DNA of 64,000 bases from Archegozetes longisetosus (lineage: Eukaryota > Arthropoda > Arachnida > Sarcoptiformes > Trhypochthoniidae): positions 372,001-436,000 of the forward strand of contig JAEMBT020000007.1 of the NCBI GenBank assembly GCA_018873245.2, given 5' to 3'. Under the pieces are notes generated by a model, which worked only from the letters and a program-made list of their open reading frames with translations, did not search any database and had not been told where the DNA came from. Below are positions 48,901 to 61,300 of the stretch, piece by piece. Position 1 is the first letter of the stretch, and each line of letters begins with the position of its first letter. Position numbers and translations under genes: made by a program.

Positions 48901-49308
48901 TTTATTTGAGAATTTTTCTCAATCAAATAACTGATATTTGAAAAAAGGTTTCTTAAACTGACACTAAACGTGTCGAGGCTTGAGAACAATTTTTTGAGTA
49001 GCATTTAGCATCAAAATTTCGAGATTCTCGATTGGGATTTAAATTTATAAAAATAAATAACTTATCAAACTGTTGATTGCGTACCTCCTCGAATAGAAAA
49101 TCCTAATTGCGTGTTTCCATCCCGATAGAGACGAATTATTCTGGTTTTTGTATTTATTTTATTTGCCTTCTCTTTAGTGAAACCATTATTAACATCATTG
49201 TTACAGTTGATTGTGGTGCAATTTGTAGAAATTACTTTCGGTATCGAACAATTATTATTATCGTTATTGTTATTGTGCTGTTGTGCCATTGACTGCGGTG
49301 TAGTCGCC
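42579..49308 (-). CDS. harmonin-like two-PDZ scaffold protein (5' end open)
   Basis: Exons from right to left: 49085-49308, 48652-48725, 44701-45034, 44383-44635, 43595-43921, 43225-43523, 42579-42973. They join in phase. From the first ATG visible (49289) the product is 628 residues: an Asn-rich start; PDZ1 about 50-133 (loop 'QLGFSIRGG'; 'GDQIVRINGFSLEHA'); the harmonin-type segment 'VGMVPVKDRANDILTW'; a Ser/Pro linker; PDZ2 about 182-266 ('SLGCSVVKGP', 'GDQIIQVNGVNVSQMDF'); a coiled coil; then a Ser/Thr-rich tail. PDZ1, 'VPVK...LTW' and PDZ2 in this order match harmonin (USH1C) and its arthropod homologue. No third PDZ is present. The N-terminal harmonin-homology domain is not seen here and may lie on 5' exons I could not identify. 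Role by family: submembrane scaffold at actin-rich protrusions or junctions. Confidence 0.85.
43225..43523 (-). CDS. harmonin-like exon: end of coiled coil and Ser-rich linker
   Basis: A 299-nt exon between TCATTAG and GTATCA. It encodes 'KELERRKQLDECNSLSNC', a Ser-rich run, 'SFLEEIKMLGDHGKRN' and an Asn/Lys-rich stretch. Phase 2 in and phase 1 out agree with both neighbours. Confidence 0.85.
43595..43921 (-). CDS. harmonin-like exon: coiled coil
   Basis: A 327-nt exon between ATAATAG and GTAATC. It begins 'IQKKKVKAIVHQNAHSRM', runs through a Ser-rich and acidic stretch, and ends in a heptad-rich, highly charged helix ('EEERLADERRKLEEQQQ', 'LKLEMQKLEMEK'). Harmonin also has a coiled coil after PDZ2. 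Confidence 0.85.
44383..44635 (-). CDS. harmonin-like exon: rest of PDZ2
   Basis: Acceptor ATTGACAG. It encodes 'IFVQSVKLGEIAEKSGLEVG', 'DQIIQVNGVNVSQMDF', 'SLPSMTLTVRKGAGKHLFG', then about 20 polar residues. A textbook GTAAGA donor exists at 44440, but using it leaves phase 1 and would put a stop in the next exon. The GTTAGT donor at 44382 leaves phase 2 and joins 43921 in frame, so I end the exon at 44383. If neither is used, the frame stays open to a stop at 44205. Confidence 0.75.
44701..45034 (-). CDS. harmonin-like exon: end of PDZ1, linker, start of PDZ2
   Basis: A 334-nt exon between AATGACAG and GTATTG. It encodes 'AGDQIVRINGFSLEHAIHDE', the alpha-B helix, 'VGMVPVKDRANDILTWKLL', a Ser/Pro-rich linker of about 30 residues, and 'IYIDLKGKSLGCSVVKGP', the start of PDZ2. 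Confidence 0.93.
45035..48651. other. harmonin-like gene intron within PDZ1
   Basis: A 3.6-kb intron splitting PDZ1. It contains a G+C-richer island with a TATAAATA element at about 46415-46530 and a 73-codon ATG-started minus-strand frame at 47246-47467. Neither could be assigned. Confidence 0.6.
48652..48725 (-). CDS. harmonin-like exon: middle of PDZ1
   Basis: A 74-nt exon, too short to stand out by length, between CATGCTAG and GTTAGA. It encodes 'WEHGTGIFVSEVHPGSEAAK', then 'QGLQ', joining 'SIRGG' upstream to 'AGDQIVRING' downstream with exact phase and PDZ homology. Confidence 0.93.
48726..49084. other. harmonin-like gene intron
   Basis: A 359-bp intron between the first two PDZ1 exons. 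Nothing else seen. Confidence 0.8.
49085..49308 (-). CDS. harmonin-like exon: N-terminal linker and start of PDZ1
   Basis: A 224-nt exon between GATAACAG and GTACGC. The frame reads 'ATTPQSMAQQHNNNND', an Asn-rich stretch, then 'TRIIRLYRDGNTQLGFSIRGG'. The first base completes an upstream codon, so there is a further 5' exon. Translation could nevertheless start at the ATG at 49289 if that exon is untranslated. The carboxylate-binding loop is 'QLGFS'. Confidence 0.88.
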
Positions 49309-52300
49309 CTGTTATCACAAATTAATCAAAATTATGCATTAATTGTTGGATAATTTCTCGTAATTGTGTCTAAATATTGCTTAATTGTAGTTAAATATAA
49401 TGCTTTTATTTTCTATCACAAAAACAATAAGTTTTACTCTTTTCAAGTTCATTGTCACGTATTATTTTCTCTTATTATCTCATTGTTCAAAGATATGAAT
49501 CTGAATCCTAGGAGTGAGAACTACCGCAATTAATTATTTGCTTTGAATCATTTAATGAAAACTACTTTTGTTTGCACTCTCAACAGAAGGAAGTATTCGA
49601 AATATCTATTCGCTGTTGAGCTAAAGCTTTCAGGTTATGTCAAATATTTATACGATTGCAATATTTTCAATGAATAGATACATCTGAAGAGACAACTTGC
49701 TTATTTATTGTTTCAAAATCGATTGTACGTTTTGACCAATAAATTGTGGAGCATAAACTCAACACAAACAAAACAGTTTAAAGTGTGATAAGCGGCAGTC
49801 CTCAAATCAAATGTAAGGAAGCGCTGTACGATCGCAGAAAAAGTTAACTTAAAGTGCAACGAACTTTTAATTATATAACTTTTTCACGCAATAAATTAAT
49901 CCAAAGTTAATACAATAGTAGCCACTAATGAGAAAAGTTCATAAACACTATTATTTAACACCTATTCTCGCAGAAAGAATAGATGTCTGGAAAACTTTTC
50001 TTTTTCTCAGTTCTAAATATCTATAGTATTAGGCCCTTAAAAAGTATTATCGAAACCCAAACTTTTTGTGGTACAAACAATTTGGCATTTTTTTGCAAAG
50101 AGTCTCTCAAAACCTCTTCGGATAAAGGATAGCATTGAGTATATTCTTCGAACATTCAGTCGATTATACATTTTGTGGTCAAAACAAGACAGAGAGAAAG
50201 GCGAATATTTTGACCAAAAAAATATAATTGTGTGAAACGAGGAAATATAAACTTTGAAATAACAGGAAAATAGAGGAAAAAGATCAGAACAGTTTGGGAA
50301 TTTTTCAATGGATGGGAGAAATCCGAGACACTCTATCATATGTTAGATTTTGAAAAAATTGTTTTAATTAGACCTGAGCTGGCAAAAAAAATTTAATCAA
50401 CACTTGAATAAAAAATAAATAAAACTGAATTAAAAGTGATGTTTGATCGCCAAAAATGTTGAGCAATAAGATTTTAATGACATAATAGTTTTGAATTGGA
50501 CTAGAAGTTTATTATGCAATTCGCAAATGATCGATTAATTATATCGTAAAACAAGAGAGACTTCAATTTAACTTAATATTAAAACTTTTGGGCCATAATT
50601 ATATTTGAAGTAACTCTAGCTATCGGACATAAACGTACTTTGGGGCTAAAACTTTTTTGCATACTTTGAAGGCAATTAGTTTTGACTTTGATTTTACCAG
50701 CGATAATAATTTAAAATGGTTGCAAAAAAGAATAGCATTGAAAAAGGCATTCAACAAAAATTAATGATAATACAATAGCTCAATGCGAACGAACATTTTC
50801 AGAACTAGATGTCATATTGTTAATTCAAATGTACTCTTGTTTTTAAAACTGTGTGAAAATCCTTCTGTTATACCTAATTAATTTTTGAAAATAGTTTATA
50901 ATACAGTTATATAAAGTAGTATTTCTATCATATACGTTCAAAAATTATAAATTTTTAAAAATAAAGTAATAAATAATAGCTTCAATGAATTTTCGTGCTT
51001 AAACTCAAATGATTTAGAGTCATGAACCAAATATTTTGTTACTTTTTAAATATATTACCTCTTCAACTATTCTTTGAAACTTTTAGAACCTTAAATATTT
51101 TCCATTGAGAACATTTACGAAAGACTAATTGCATTAAGAATCAGCTTTGAACTGAGATCTAGGATAAAATTAGCTCTTTTATCGATTCTTAATTAAGTTA
51201 CTTATAAATTATCTTAAGAATTAATCCAAATAATTATTATAAAACTTAATTTATTGGCAGAAATGACTCAATTACGTGATTTCATGTACTTAAAAGTTAT
51301 ACACAGATCACACTCGAAGGCATTACAAAATTGCCTAAATTTTCTAATTAGTTTTATGAAAAAAAGTTGTCGAGAAAACCAACTTTTGTCGCATAAAATT
51401 GATTGGTAATTGAATCTAAAAAATGATTTTGACTCTAGGCAATTTTTGGCACTTGTTTCTATCAGAACTAGTTTTCTTTGTAGATTTTTATAAAACTTCA
51501 TCAGCAAAGCAATCAAATTGTGCGAATTTTCTGAAAATTTATAAACTCATTGAAAACTATCAATAATAAATATGCCTTGGCACTTTCAATACTCCGGACA
51601 TACTTAAAAAGTTGTTCCCAAACAATTTGGTTTATACTCAATTCCAAAGTCACTTAGAAAGGATTAAGAAATTTCCAAAAGACTGATGTCTGCTTTAAAG
51701 ATAATCATTTTTCCAATAGATAGCTTAAAACATATTTTGAGATCTGTCTGGTTTGAAACATGAAAACTTGCAAAAATAGACTATAAATTAGCATTTGAGT
51801 TGTCTGTTTACAGGAGTTGTCTATTAGTTTTGAGTTGAAAACTTGATGATAGTTTGTTAACATGAAACAACAATAAATCATTTCTTGAAAGACATTTGAA
51901 CACATCAGTAAAAGCTGTGGCACATCCCAATTTGGACAATACTGACGAGTCATATATAAGCAAATACCATAATTAAAGTAGGTAATCATTCAAATTATAT
52001 GCAAATTCGTAATCTTTTAATAAACTATGGATGGCTTATTCTTATCGAAACTTATTCGTAATCATATGAATTATCACTCATTATAATCAAATAAATACTC
52101 ATTGAGCTACCTTAGGAAGAGGTAAATCATGTCTATTCCTATCAATAATGAAACATTTAAAGTTAAGCATCGGATATGAAGATTCATTAAGTTATATCCA
52201 AATGACTACGATAACCTGTTTCACAACCGAACTCCAAAGCGTTTCTATATAGCTCAACATTAATTCATTTCGGGATTCAATTTGAAAAAGATAACACTGA

Positions 52301-55300
52301 TTTATGCTATTTTCATAAATATTTCTGTAGTTTATGAAAAAATGTTCACAATAGGGGTTATCATACTCTAATCAATATGAAATTAGGAAACAATAAATAA
52401 ATTAAAGTCAAGCAGAGATGCATTAAATTAGTCAATTGTGTCAAATATATTGATATGACGAAAACTAATCATTTAATTAAACTGAAAAAATGGTTCTATG
52501 GTATGAAAGAGTTTCCCAATTAAAAATTCAGATCAATTTTAGTTATTTTATGTAACAATTGCGGTCACTAAAGTGTCACCATTGGAGTTCAGTCAACCTA
52601 CAACATCATCTAAACCATAAAACAATTTAAACTTTTATTTGGAAGGAGAGTGGAGTCAAATATAAAAACAGTTATGAAAGCTGTTGTTCTAAGTGATTAA
52701 CTGTAAATCCATTGAGGAAATCCAGATTTCATTCAATTATTATGATTTTTTGTATCATTTGACTGAAGCATTTTTTGCTCGAGAAAAAAGTTAGAGAACA
52801 TGACTTTATTTGCACTTCAATTGATTACTTAACTGCAACAATACTGACTTTCGGGCACGAGTCAAAAAATGATTTATTACGATAAAACTATTGGTTACAC
52901 TGAATACTAATACATTCAAATTTATGTCATATATAGCGTTGCGCTGCATTTCAATTTTTTCTATTAAATCATGAGTTTTCTAGTTATCAATTTTCAAATA
53001 AATCTCATAATATATTTTGACACTTTCAACATGAAAAGCTATTATCATTATGATAAGTGTGAAAATTTACTTCAAATTCTAGTTTCAAATTCAGTCTTTA
53101 ACCTTATAAACAGTTGTGAAACTTAATTCATTTCTAAAATTAAACTTAATGTAAATGACGAAAAATGAAACTTTTTCTCAACTAACCGTTCATTAAAAAC
53201 GGACGAACTAAGCAATGATTATTGTTTGCAATTAATTCAATAATCAACTTGAGTTTGACGAAAAAAGTTGAAAATTTGATCACACAATCAAATTAAGGAT
53301 TTGTAATGAACAGAACAAATTGACGCCACAATAAATTGATTACGACAACAATTGAAAAACTTATTTGTTCACAATTAAATCATTAGACGAACAAAATATG
53401 ATTAAAAAACACAATTATTTCATTCGAACGCTTCAAAGTTGAAGAGTTTTTAAAATGTAGATCACATCACATCATAAGTTCTAAACTTGTTTTTAGATTT
53501 TTGTGTTTGGTATGACCTAATCAGTGATGCATTGCTTCTCTTATGCATATAATGTATGGAAACTTTTCGTTCGCGGACTAACAGTTGTGCGCCAAATAAC
53601 ATTATAGCAGTCTAGGTGTGACTTAAACATTACCTTTCAGTGAAAACTTCATCTTTACTAACACTACAGCCTTTCCGGACTGTCTAACAAAATTGACAAC
53701 TATTATCAGACACGAAAATCTTGTAATTATTTTGAATTTTTGCCATAATTTAAGTTTTTACAAATACAACTATTTATTTTTTGAATCACTTTTCTATCGA
53801 TGCATAACTTTAGTCAATGATACAAACATCAAAATAAAACTTTTTCAAACAATATTCAAAATATTTTTAGTTTACATTCATATTTTTAACTTTTTTTCCA
53901 TTACTTGAGTTTCCTGCTATCGAAATGTACAAAAGGGTCGTTTTAAATACTAAAAACAGGTATTATTTTCACCAAACCTATGAACTTGAATATTATATTG
54001 TTGTTAGACTTGCGTTCAAATATTGTAAAACATTGAATTTGAAATCTAAATGTTTCCAACTTTTTCGAGACCCTCAATCCTAACAAAAACTAAGTATTGA
54101 AGTTATAAAATGATAAATAGATTATGAGCACGCAATTAACTTTGGCTATAGATATTAATAATTCATTTTTTCTATTTTGGATTCCCTTAAGAAAAAGTTT
54201 TCTTATCCAATCATATACAGGTATTATTAGCTGGGTTTTGCGAGAGGCCATTTATCTATTTATTAAAATAAGTTCTTCAAAAATGGGTTTATTATAACCC
54301 ATACTTTAAACATCTAGACGTGTATCAAAAAGGATTTTGGGTTTTTAGTAGCTATGCAAATGTTACTAAACAAGCTTTGAGTTAAATGTTTACTCAAAAT
54401 AAAGCTTATGCTTAAGTACTCAAACTTCAATTGTTTTAACGTTTATTTTATGAAGCCATGCAAAGACCTAAACGAAAATTTTAATGAACTGACAAAAAGA
54501 AACTAAAATATAGAAAATTACACGTTTTTCAGTTTTTAACAAACCGTTTACTAGCTAAAGGTTTACTCAAATTTTGTCGGTTTTAATTAGCTTGGTAAGC
54601 CAATTCAAATATATGACAAGTTTTTGTTAAAAACATTTTAATATTTGCAAAATAGAAGTTCAAACTATATAAGAAGCTTTTTTAAGTTTTATAACTGATA
54701 TCGGAAATGTCGTCTGACTGCAAAAAGGGGTTCATAAATCTAAATTTTTGAAATCAATTATTTATAACTGTTCTGAAACAAGGTGGTGACTAAACTTATT
54801 AAAATAGTTCGGAAAACTTTATTATGAGCCTTCAAATACTTTTGATCAAGTAGTTTATGAAACTAAGTGATAGGATCTGTTGACAGGCAATTAGAAACAT
54901 TTTTGGATAAGAAGCTCGCACAAAACACGTTCAAGTTGTATCTATTTTAGGTTATCTATCATTTTGAAAAATGCAACAATCATTGTGTTTTAGCCAAGTA
55001 TTTGAGAAAAAATTATAGTATTTCAGAATATCCATAAACAAATAGATTTAAAATTTGATGCCAACAATTTTGAAGACTAGGAAATAATACAAAAGACATG
55101 AAATGATTTTATGCAAACACTAAAAATTGATTTTTGTTTTCTAAAACTTTTTGTAGAGGAAACGTCTCGCAGGAGATGATTGCAGAAAAAATGGAAAATT
55201 TTCTGATTCTGTTTTGCACAAAATAAAAGACTAGAATGAGTGCTCGCAATGTCATCAAAGAAGTTGAATGAACCTCACCTCAAAAATGTCAAGTGTCTCG

Positions 55301-58300
55301 TTATCTTTGATGTGAAAACTAGATGTTATTCTCGAAAAAAGTTATGTTTATTAAGTAAATGACGAATAATTTCAATGTTAATCATTATTCTATGAAAGAA
55401 TCTCTAAATAAGTTAGCTTTTTACGACTTTCAAAATTATTGTTCCGATAATTTTAAATGAAAACGACAGTGAAAATAGATAATAATCACTGTTTATCTAT
55501 AGATTTAATGGTTTGTAAAAAATGACTTCAATTTATAACTTTTCCAAAGAATATTTTACTGAAGTAAATGATAATCGAGTGAGATGCATAATAAAAAGCT
55601 CTTAAATATAGACCAATTTTACTTGACATGGAAGATAAATTTAATGTGACGACTTAATTAATGATAAATTATGCATTTAAGTAAGAAATGGTTCAAAAAT
55701 AAACTACAACTACTCAAAAAGTTATTTGATGGACTTTACAGTTCGTTCTTTCTAATAATATAACAACTTTTCAATAGTAAATAAGAGAGAATTAAATGCT
55801 TCTTATTCACGAAAAAGGATTTTAATTTGCAAAACCAATTCAATATATGAATCATTTTTTTCAAGAAACAAATTTAATTGCAATCGCAGTCATAGGAATA
55901 TAATTGAATCATAATGACTTACTTCTCTTCGTTGTGACGCATTATCTCATTTGACACAAATAATTATTGGACATTAAAATTCATAAAATGCTTCTCTCAA
56001 TCAAGTTCATAAAAGTGCAACCGTTAGGATCGTTAGGATTTGGATTTTCAATTCAAATACTATATTAAATAATGGAGAAAAAAGATAATTAATTGTTTGA
56101 ATAAAATGCAAAAAGTTTTTATATAGTATTACAATAAGAATAGATTTGAAGTTCAATTTATTCACGGATGAGATTCAGTGCAATTAATAGTTAAATAGAT
56201 TATAGAAATTATAAGTTTTATTGTTTATCTAGAGTAGAGAAAACTTTTTGTTATAACTCTTTTATGGCTCTTATTGTTCTAAAATTAAGGCAGATATTAA
56301 AATAAAAAGTTTAACTTTTGTTTCATTTATCTCTTTCTGAAATGTTCCTAATCTTTTTCATCAAATATATTCCATAATCTGATTGAATAGCAGTTACTAA
56401 TACGTCGTTATCCTTACGAACAGTCAGAATCAATTTTTAGAGAATACAATCAAACTTTTGTCTTCAACATAACTTATAGTTATATAAAACTATTCAATAT
56501 TTACTTAAGAAAACTTTAAGCTTAAATTTGATTGAAAGTTTGATCTGAAATACATCTATTAATTATGTGAAGTTGTTGTTTTTTCTGATACTATGATCGA
56601 CAGATATAAAGTTATCTCAGTTTTTGAATCTCTTCTCTCAGTTGAATGTGGAACACATTTCATTTATACGGCATCGGGACAAAATCAAATAAATTATTGT
56701 TGAAAGCAAAACATTATTCATTTGTCAATAATTAGAAGCAAAACTTTTTTGGATGAATTTCTCAATTCTAAATAAGACCATAGCATATAAAAGGTTTAGT
56801 GAACTTTCGAAGCTTTTATCTTTTGATACTAATTAAATTATTTGCATATTTTCCACAAAAATTGTAAATTTATTCATTTTTTTTAAAACGCAAATCGGAG
56901 AATAGCCTAAACTGACAGAAACTAATTTATGAATTTACAGAACCTCATTATCAAAGTTATTTTTAATGACAGTAAAATGATTAATAACGTAAACTTTAGC
57001 TTTAATTAATTGTAAATAACTTAATATAAGAGTAGACAGCTTAGAATAATTTCTAGATTGTTCGTAGACATATTTAACAACTATAATTAAGTGTCGAAAA
57101 CGTTGAAAGCGAGTTCAATGTCACTTAAGTCACATCTAAACTCTTACGAGTCTACGATTAAAGCTTCAATAACTTAAAAGTAAAAATCATCAACGTATCA
57201 ATCCAAGTGAAAATACAGATCCAATTAATCATTATTAGATATTATTTATAGAGTTTATCGTTACGTCACAACTTGTCAGTTAATTATCAACTGAACTAAG
57301 AATCGAAGCAATTTCAAGTATTTTTAGATAAACACGCGAATCAGACTCTCTGCTAATATGATGCGAACTCTAATATTAGACTCATTATAAGCTGATCATT
57401 TTTTAGATTTCATTTTTTAATAATCGTTAGTTAACAATTAGCGTTCGCTTCACTTACGATAAACTATAATCTCACGATCCAAGAGAATCAATGTGATCTT
57501 TTGCTTAATAGTTAATATACTGTTATACAATGCTTGTCTAACATTTATCATTTACTTTCCAACTCAATACAACAATTTATTTACATTTAACTCAAATTTC
57601 TAGGCTATTTATAGGTATAAAATATTGTTTTTAAAATGTCAATTAAAATTCATTTGCACACAATATAACAGATGTTAGACAAAAATAGAGAGAAAAATTC
57701 TGTTTACATAATGTTTCTAACGAACCAAAGCAACGAGAGTAACCAAAAGTAAAGCTACAAGTTTGAAAATTATGAAAAACTTAATATAAATAGTATACCT
57801 TTTGATTGAAAAAAAACAACAATTTGCACAACTTTTGTAACCAATAAGCAAATGTTTGTTAAAATCCACAACAATTGTCACTGAATATTAAACAAATATG
57901 AGATATTCACAGCTATAAATATTGATCAAATAAGAGATGCCTTTTATAAGCAATTAGTTGAGTAAATATAAACTTTCATTAATACCAATGGAATCTATAA
58001 GAGTCTGAATAACATAGCGAAACATAAGTTTGAACTGAAAATAAGGTTAAAGTTATTGTCGAACCACTGGAAACATATTGCGAGCGAGGATTCAACGAAC
58101 AAACACATGCAGTATCTCAACAATGACTAACACAATGGCAGACTATGTGCCGCACAGGTATTGCTTTTAAGATTCAGGTAAAAAAAGGTGTGCTTCAAAG
58201 CCAGGTCTATAGAGTCTATGCTTTTGTAGAACCGGTTGTGGAAGAGGTCATAGATTTGTGACTCATTGGAGGGGAGAATTCATAGTTTGGGATGAGTTTA

Positions 58301-61300
58301 ATGGCAATATGTATTAGATTTTAGTGTAATCTGAAGTTTTTTTTGGTTCGCAAAAAAGCATTAGTACAATAATGATCATGAAAGAGAGTTAAGAGTCGAT
58401 TATTTCTCCTCTTTTATTCACTTAAATAAATTTTGCTTTCAAATTGAACTTCAATTTTGTGGCAATAAATATTACTCTTAGTTATCATTTTTTTGAATGC
58501 TTATGGCCTAAAAGCAGAGATTCATAACTAATGTATTGATAAATACGAATTCATAGCTCAGGAAATCCGGAATGAATGATAAAAATGAAACTTTTGCCAA
58601 ACTTTTGGTCAATCAAAAGAGTGATCGGATTAATGGTTGTTGTTATGAACAACAAGAGAGATGCGATGCGGAACTAAAGTTTCAAAAATTGCACAATTTC
58701 CTCAAAAATTGAAAAGCTATTAAATTAATTACTTTATCGTTTGATTTGGACATTGTTTTTGAGCTGTTCAATTGACAGTGTTTTAGGTAATAAGTTGCAA
58801 ATTATTTGAAACGAGATTCGATTGAATGAGAGGGTCAACAGTATAAGCAACAAGTCGTACGGTTAACAAAAAGTTAGATTTGCGTTACATAAATGATGCA
58901 AACATTACAATTTCACGTTTAATGCTGTCAACAATTTTCAATTGAAATGAAACACTTATTTAAATGAATGAAAAATGAATTGAATTGTCCAAATCTAAAC
59001 AATATGACGCATAAGAATGAGTTTCCAAAGACAAGACATCTGATGTGATTAATACATTGTGAATTGATGACAATTTGTGTTCTAGTTGCTATCTATACTG
59101 ATTAAGTATTGTTGCTGTCCGACCCCTAAACCATTGTTTTGAAGCGTATGTGAAGTGTATGCTTCTCATATGAATTCGAGGCACAAATGTTAATATTGTT
59201 CGAGTTTCAAATTAAATTATAATGTATTTGCAATTATGCAACAAAACTATGTTTCTATAACGCTAATTATGGTATTCATAATAGAAGATTAATTGTACTC
59301 AATGAAGAAGAGGTGCCAATAGAAAAAACTAAACAATAAAACAATGAACTAATTATTAATTACTAAATCGACTCAACGCTATTCAGTTCACTCTAGCTCA
59401 TTTTTTAATTACTCTCTTATTTTAATTTGAATCAATGTGAATCTACGAATATTTGATTGTTGCGATAATTAATTATAAAAGTAATCCTTTAATAAATGTT
59501 CAATAAATTGATTGTTGATTAAAAACGTTGGCCATTAAACCGTCAAATTAAGTTTTCAAAACTTTTTAGTCATGCGAAAAATCAAATATCTTCAAAGCAT
59601 GCTTTTAAACGTCAAACATATTAATAACTTTGGTTTTATCATTGAGTAAATACTATAAATAGAGCTTTAGAAAAGTTAGGCTGAGTCACATTAAACATAT
59701 TTATATAACAAAAGGTGAAACAGAATTAATTGGATTTCACAAAATAATGAAGCGGTCCGAAAAAGTTCAACTTTCAAAGCATTAGTTAACTATAGAGTCT
59801 GACGAAAGTTAACAAAATCATCATATAAAGGTACAGTTTTGCGCAACGCTATTAAAGTGCAATTTAATCATAATTAAATTGTTCTGAAATGCAAGTTCAG
59901 TGTCACTATTAAGGCTTATGAGTGACCGATAAAAGAATCACGACAGCGATTAGCGCAAAAAAATTAAAGTAAAACTGCAAATCTCTCGTGATTTCCGTGA
60001 TATCAAATCAAAACTATAAATAAATCAAATGTATTTACTTTTACTGCACTTTTGAAGTCTAGAAAAACTTATTAAATCCTGAGCCTAATCAAACATAAGG
60101 TACAAATGAGAAAGAGTCAAACTTTCAAGTGAACAAACTTAAATTTAAAAAATCAATTATTGAAAATTTAAAGATTATTTGTTTGACAACTTTTTTAATG
60201 TATTGAACGAGAAATTAGATAAAGTTTATTCTACAAAATAGTCATTGAATTTTCAGACTCACAAAAATGTTTGACTCCAAGTCAAATACTTAGAGTGAAA
60301 GAAGTAACTTTTCAGAGTGACTTATGAGAAATATATTTATGACCTCAAATGTTTTCTCAGCAAATCCATAAAAAAGTTGAATGATTATGACTTTTCACGT
60401 TTTCAAGTGCTTTATGACATTTATGTCAAAACCTTTAATTTGCAAAGAAAAACAAAAATGAAAATAATGGCAGTTATTATGGTTTCTCGCCGCAATACAT
60501 ACACACAAAATGCTATCATTAGTGATGATCAGCACTCGATTACACGGAGCAAAAGTGACTCGAGAGTATTGGGCAGGAAATGATTCGAGCCTAAGCCTTT
60601 GGGAGCTATTTTCAAGACTACTTTCTATGTCTGTCATCTTAATTAACTTTCAGGTCATTAATTCTACGAAACCTGAACCTTAAGTCAACTCAAATAAAAG
60701 TTTCATGACATTAAAGTTATCATTAGTCTGCATCTAATACTTGACATGAGTTAGTTATCATTTTTGAACAAAAACTTTCCAAATTATTTTGAATAACCTC
60801 TTGTGTTGGACTCAGTTTCAAGACTTAATATTTACAAATAATACTGCATAAAATCTTGAAGTCTAGCTAAGGATTAATTTAGTTCCGAAACCTTAGTCAA
60901 GTTTAAAAGTATTGACTAAAATAAAGTTCAAAAGTTTTTGCAGAAAAAAATTCAAAATACCTGATATTTAGTATTTGAAAGTGCATAAAATCCAGAACTT
61001 TGACAGAGCATAAAAGAACCGAATGAACAAAGAGCTGACTTGAAACTCGCTCATCAACTAATGTAACAAATATCAGATCATAACTAATAGTTTAAATAAC
61101 AAATAAATCTCTATATCAACCAAAACCAAAACTTAATAACGTGAACACAAACAGATAACTATAGATAGAGACAAAGCTTTACTATGACTAAAAGGAAACG
61201 AAATCGACGAACACAAACACAAAACATATGCACTCGTAGGTAACAATGAGTGTCTCTCAGGTAACTATTACTCTTGAAAACAGTCTCAAACTCTCATTGT

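Noticed and set aside
49107..49292. 61-codon plus-strand hydrophobic frame
   Set aside because: Antisense shadow of the Asn-rich leader and PDZ1 exon of the harmonin-like gene.
50037..50339. 100-codon minus-strand frame, the second-longest in the right part of the window
   Set aside because: Residues are dominated by A+T-driven codons (Phe, Ile, Ser, Lys), with no domain, no conserved motif and no splice or promoter context.
59141..59165. Hairpin of about 9 bp
   Set aside because: It needs two G:U pairs and is no better than expected in a window of this size.
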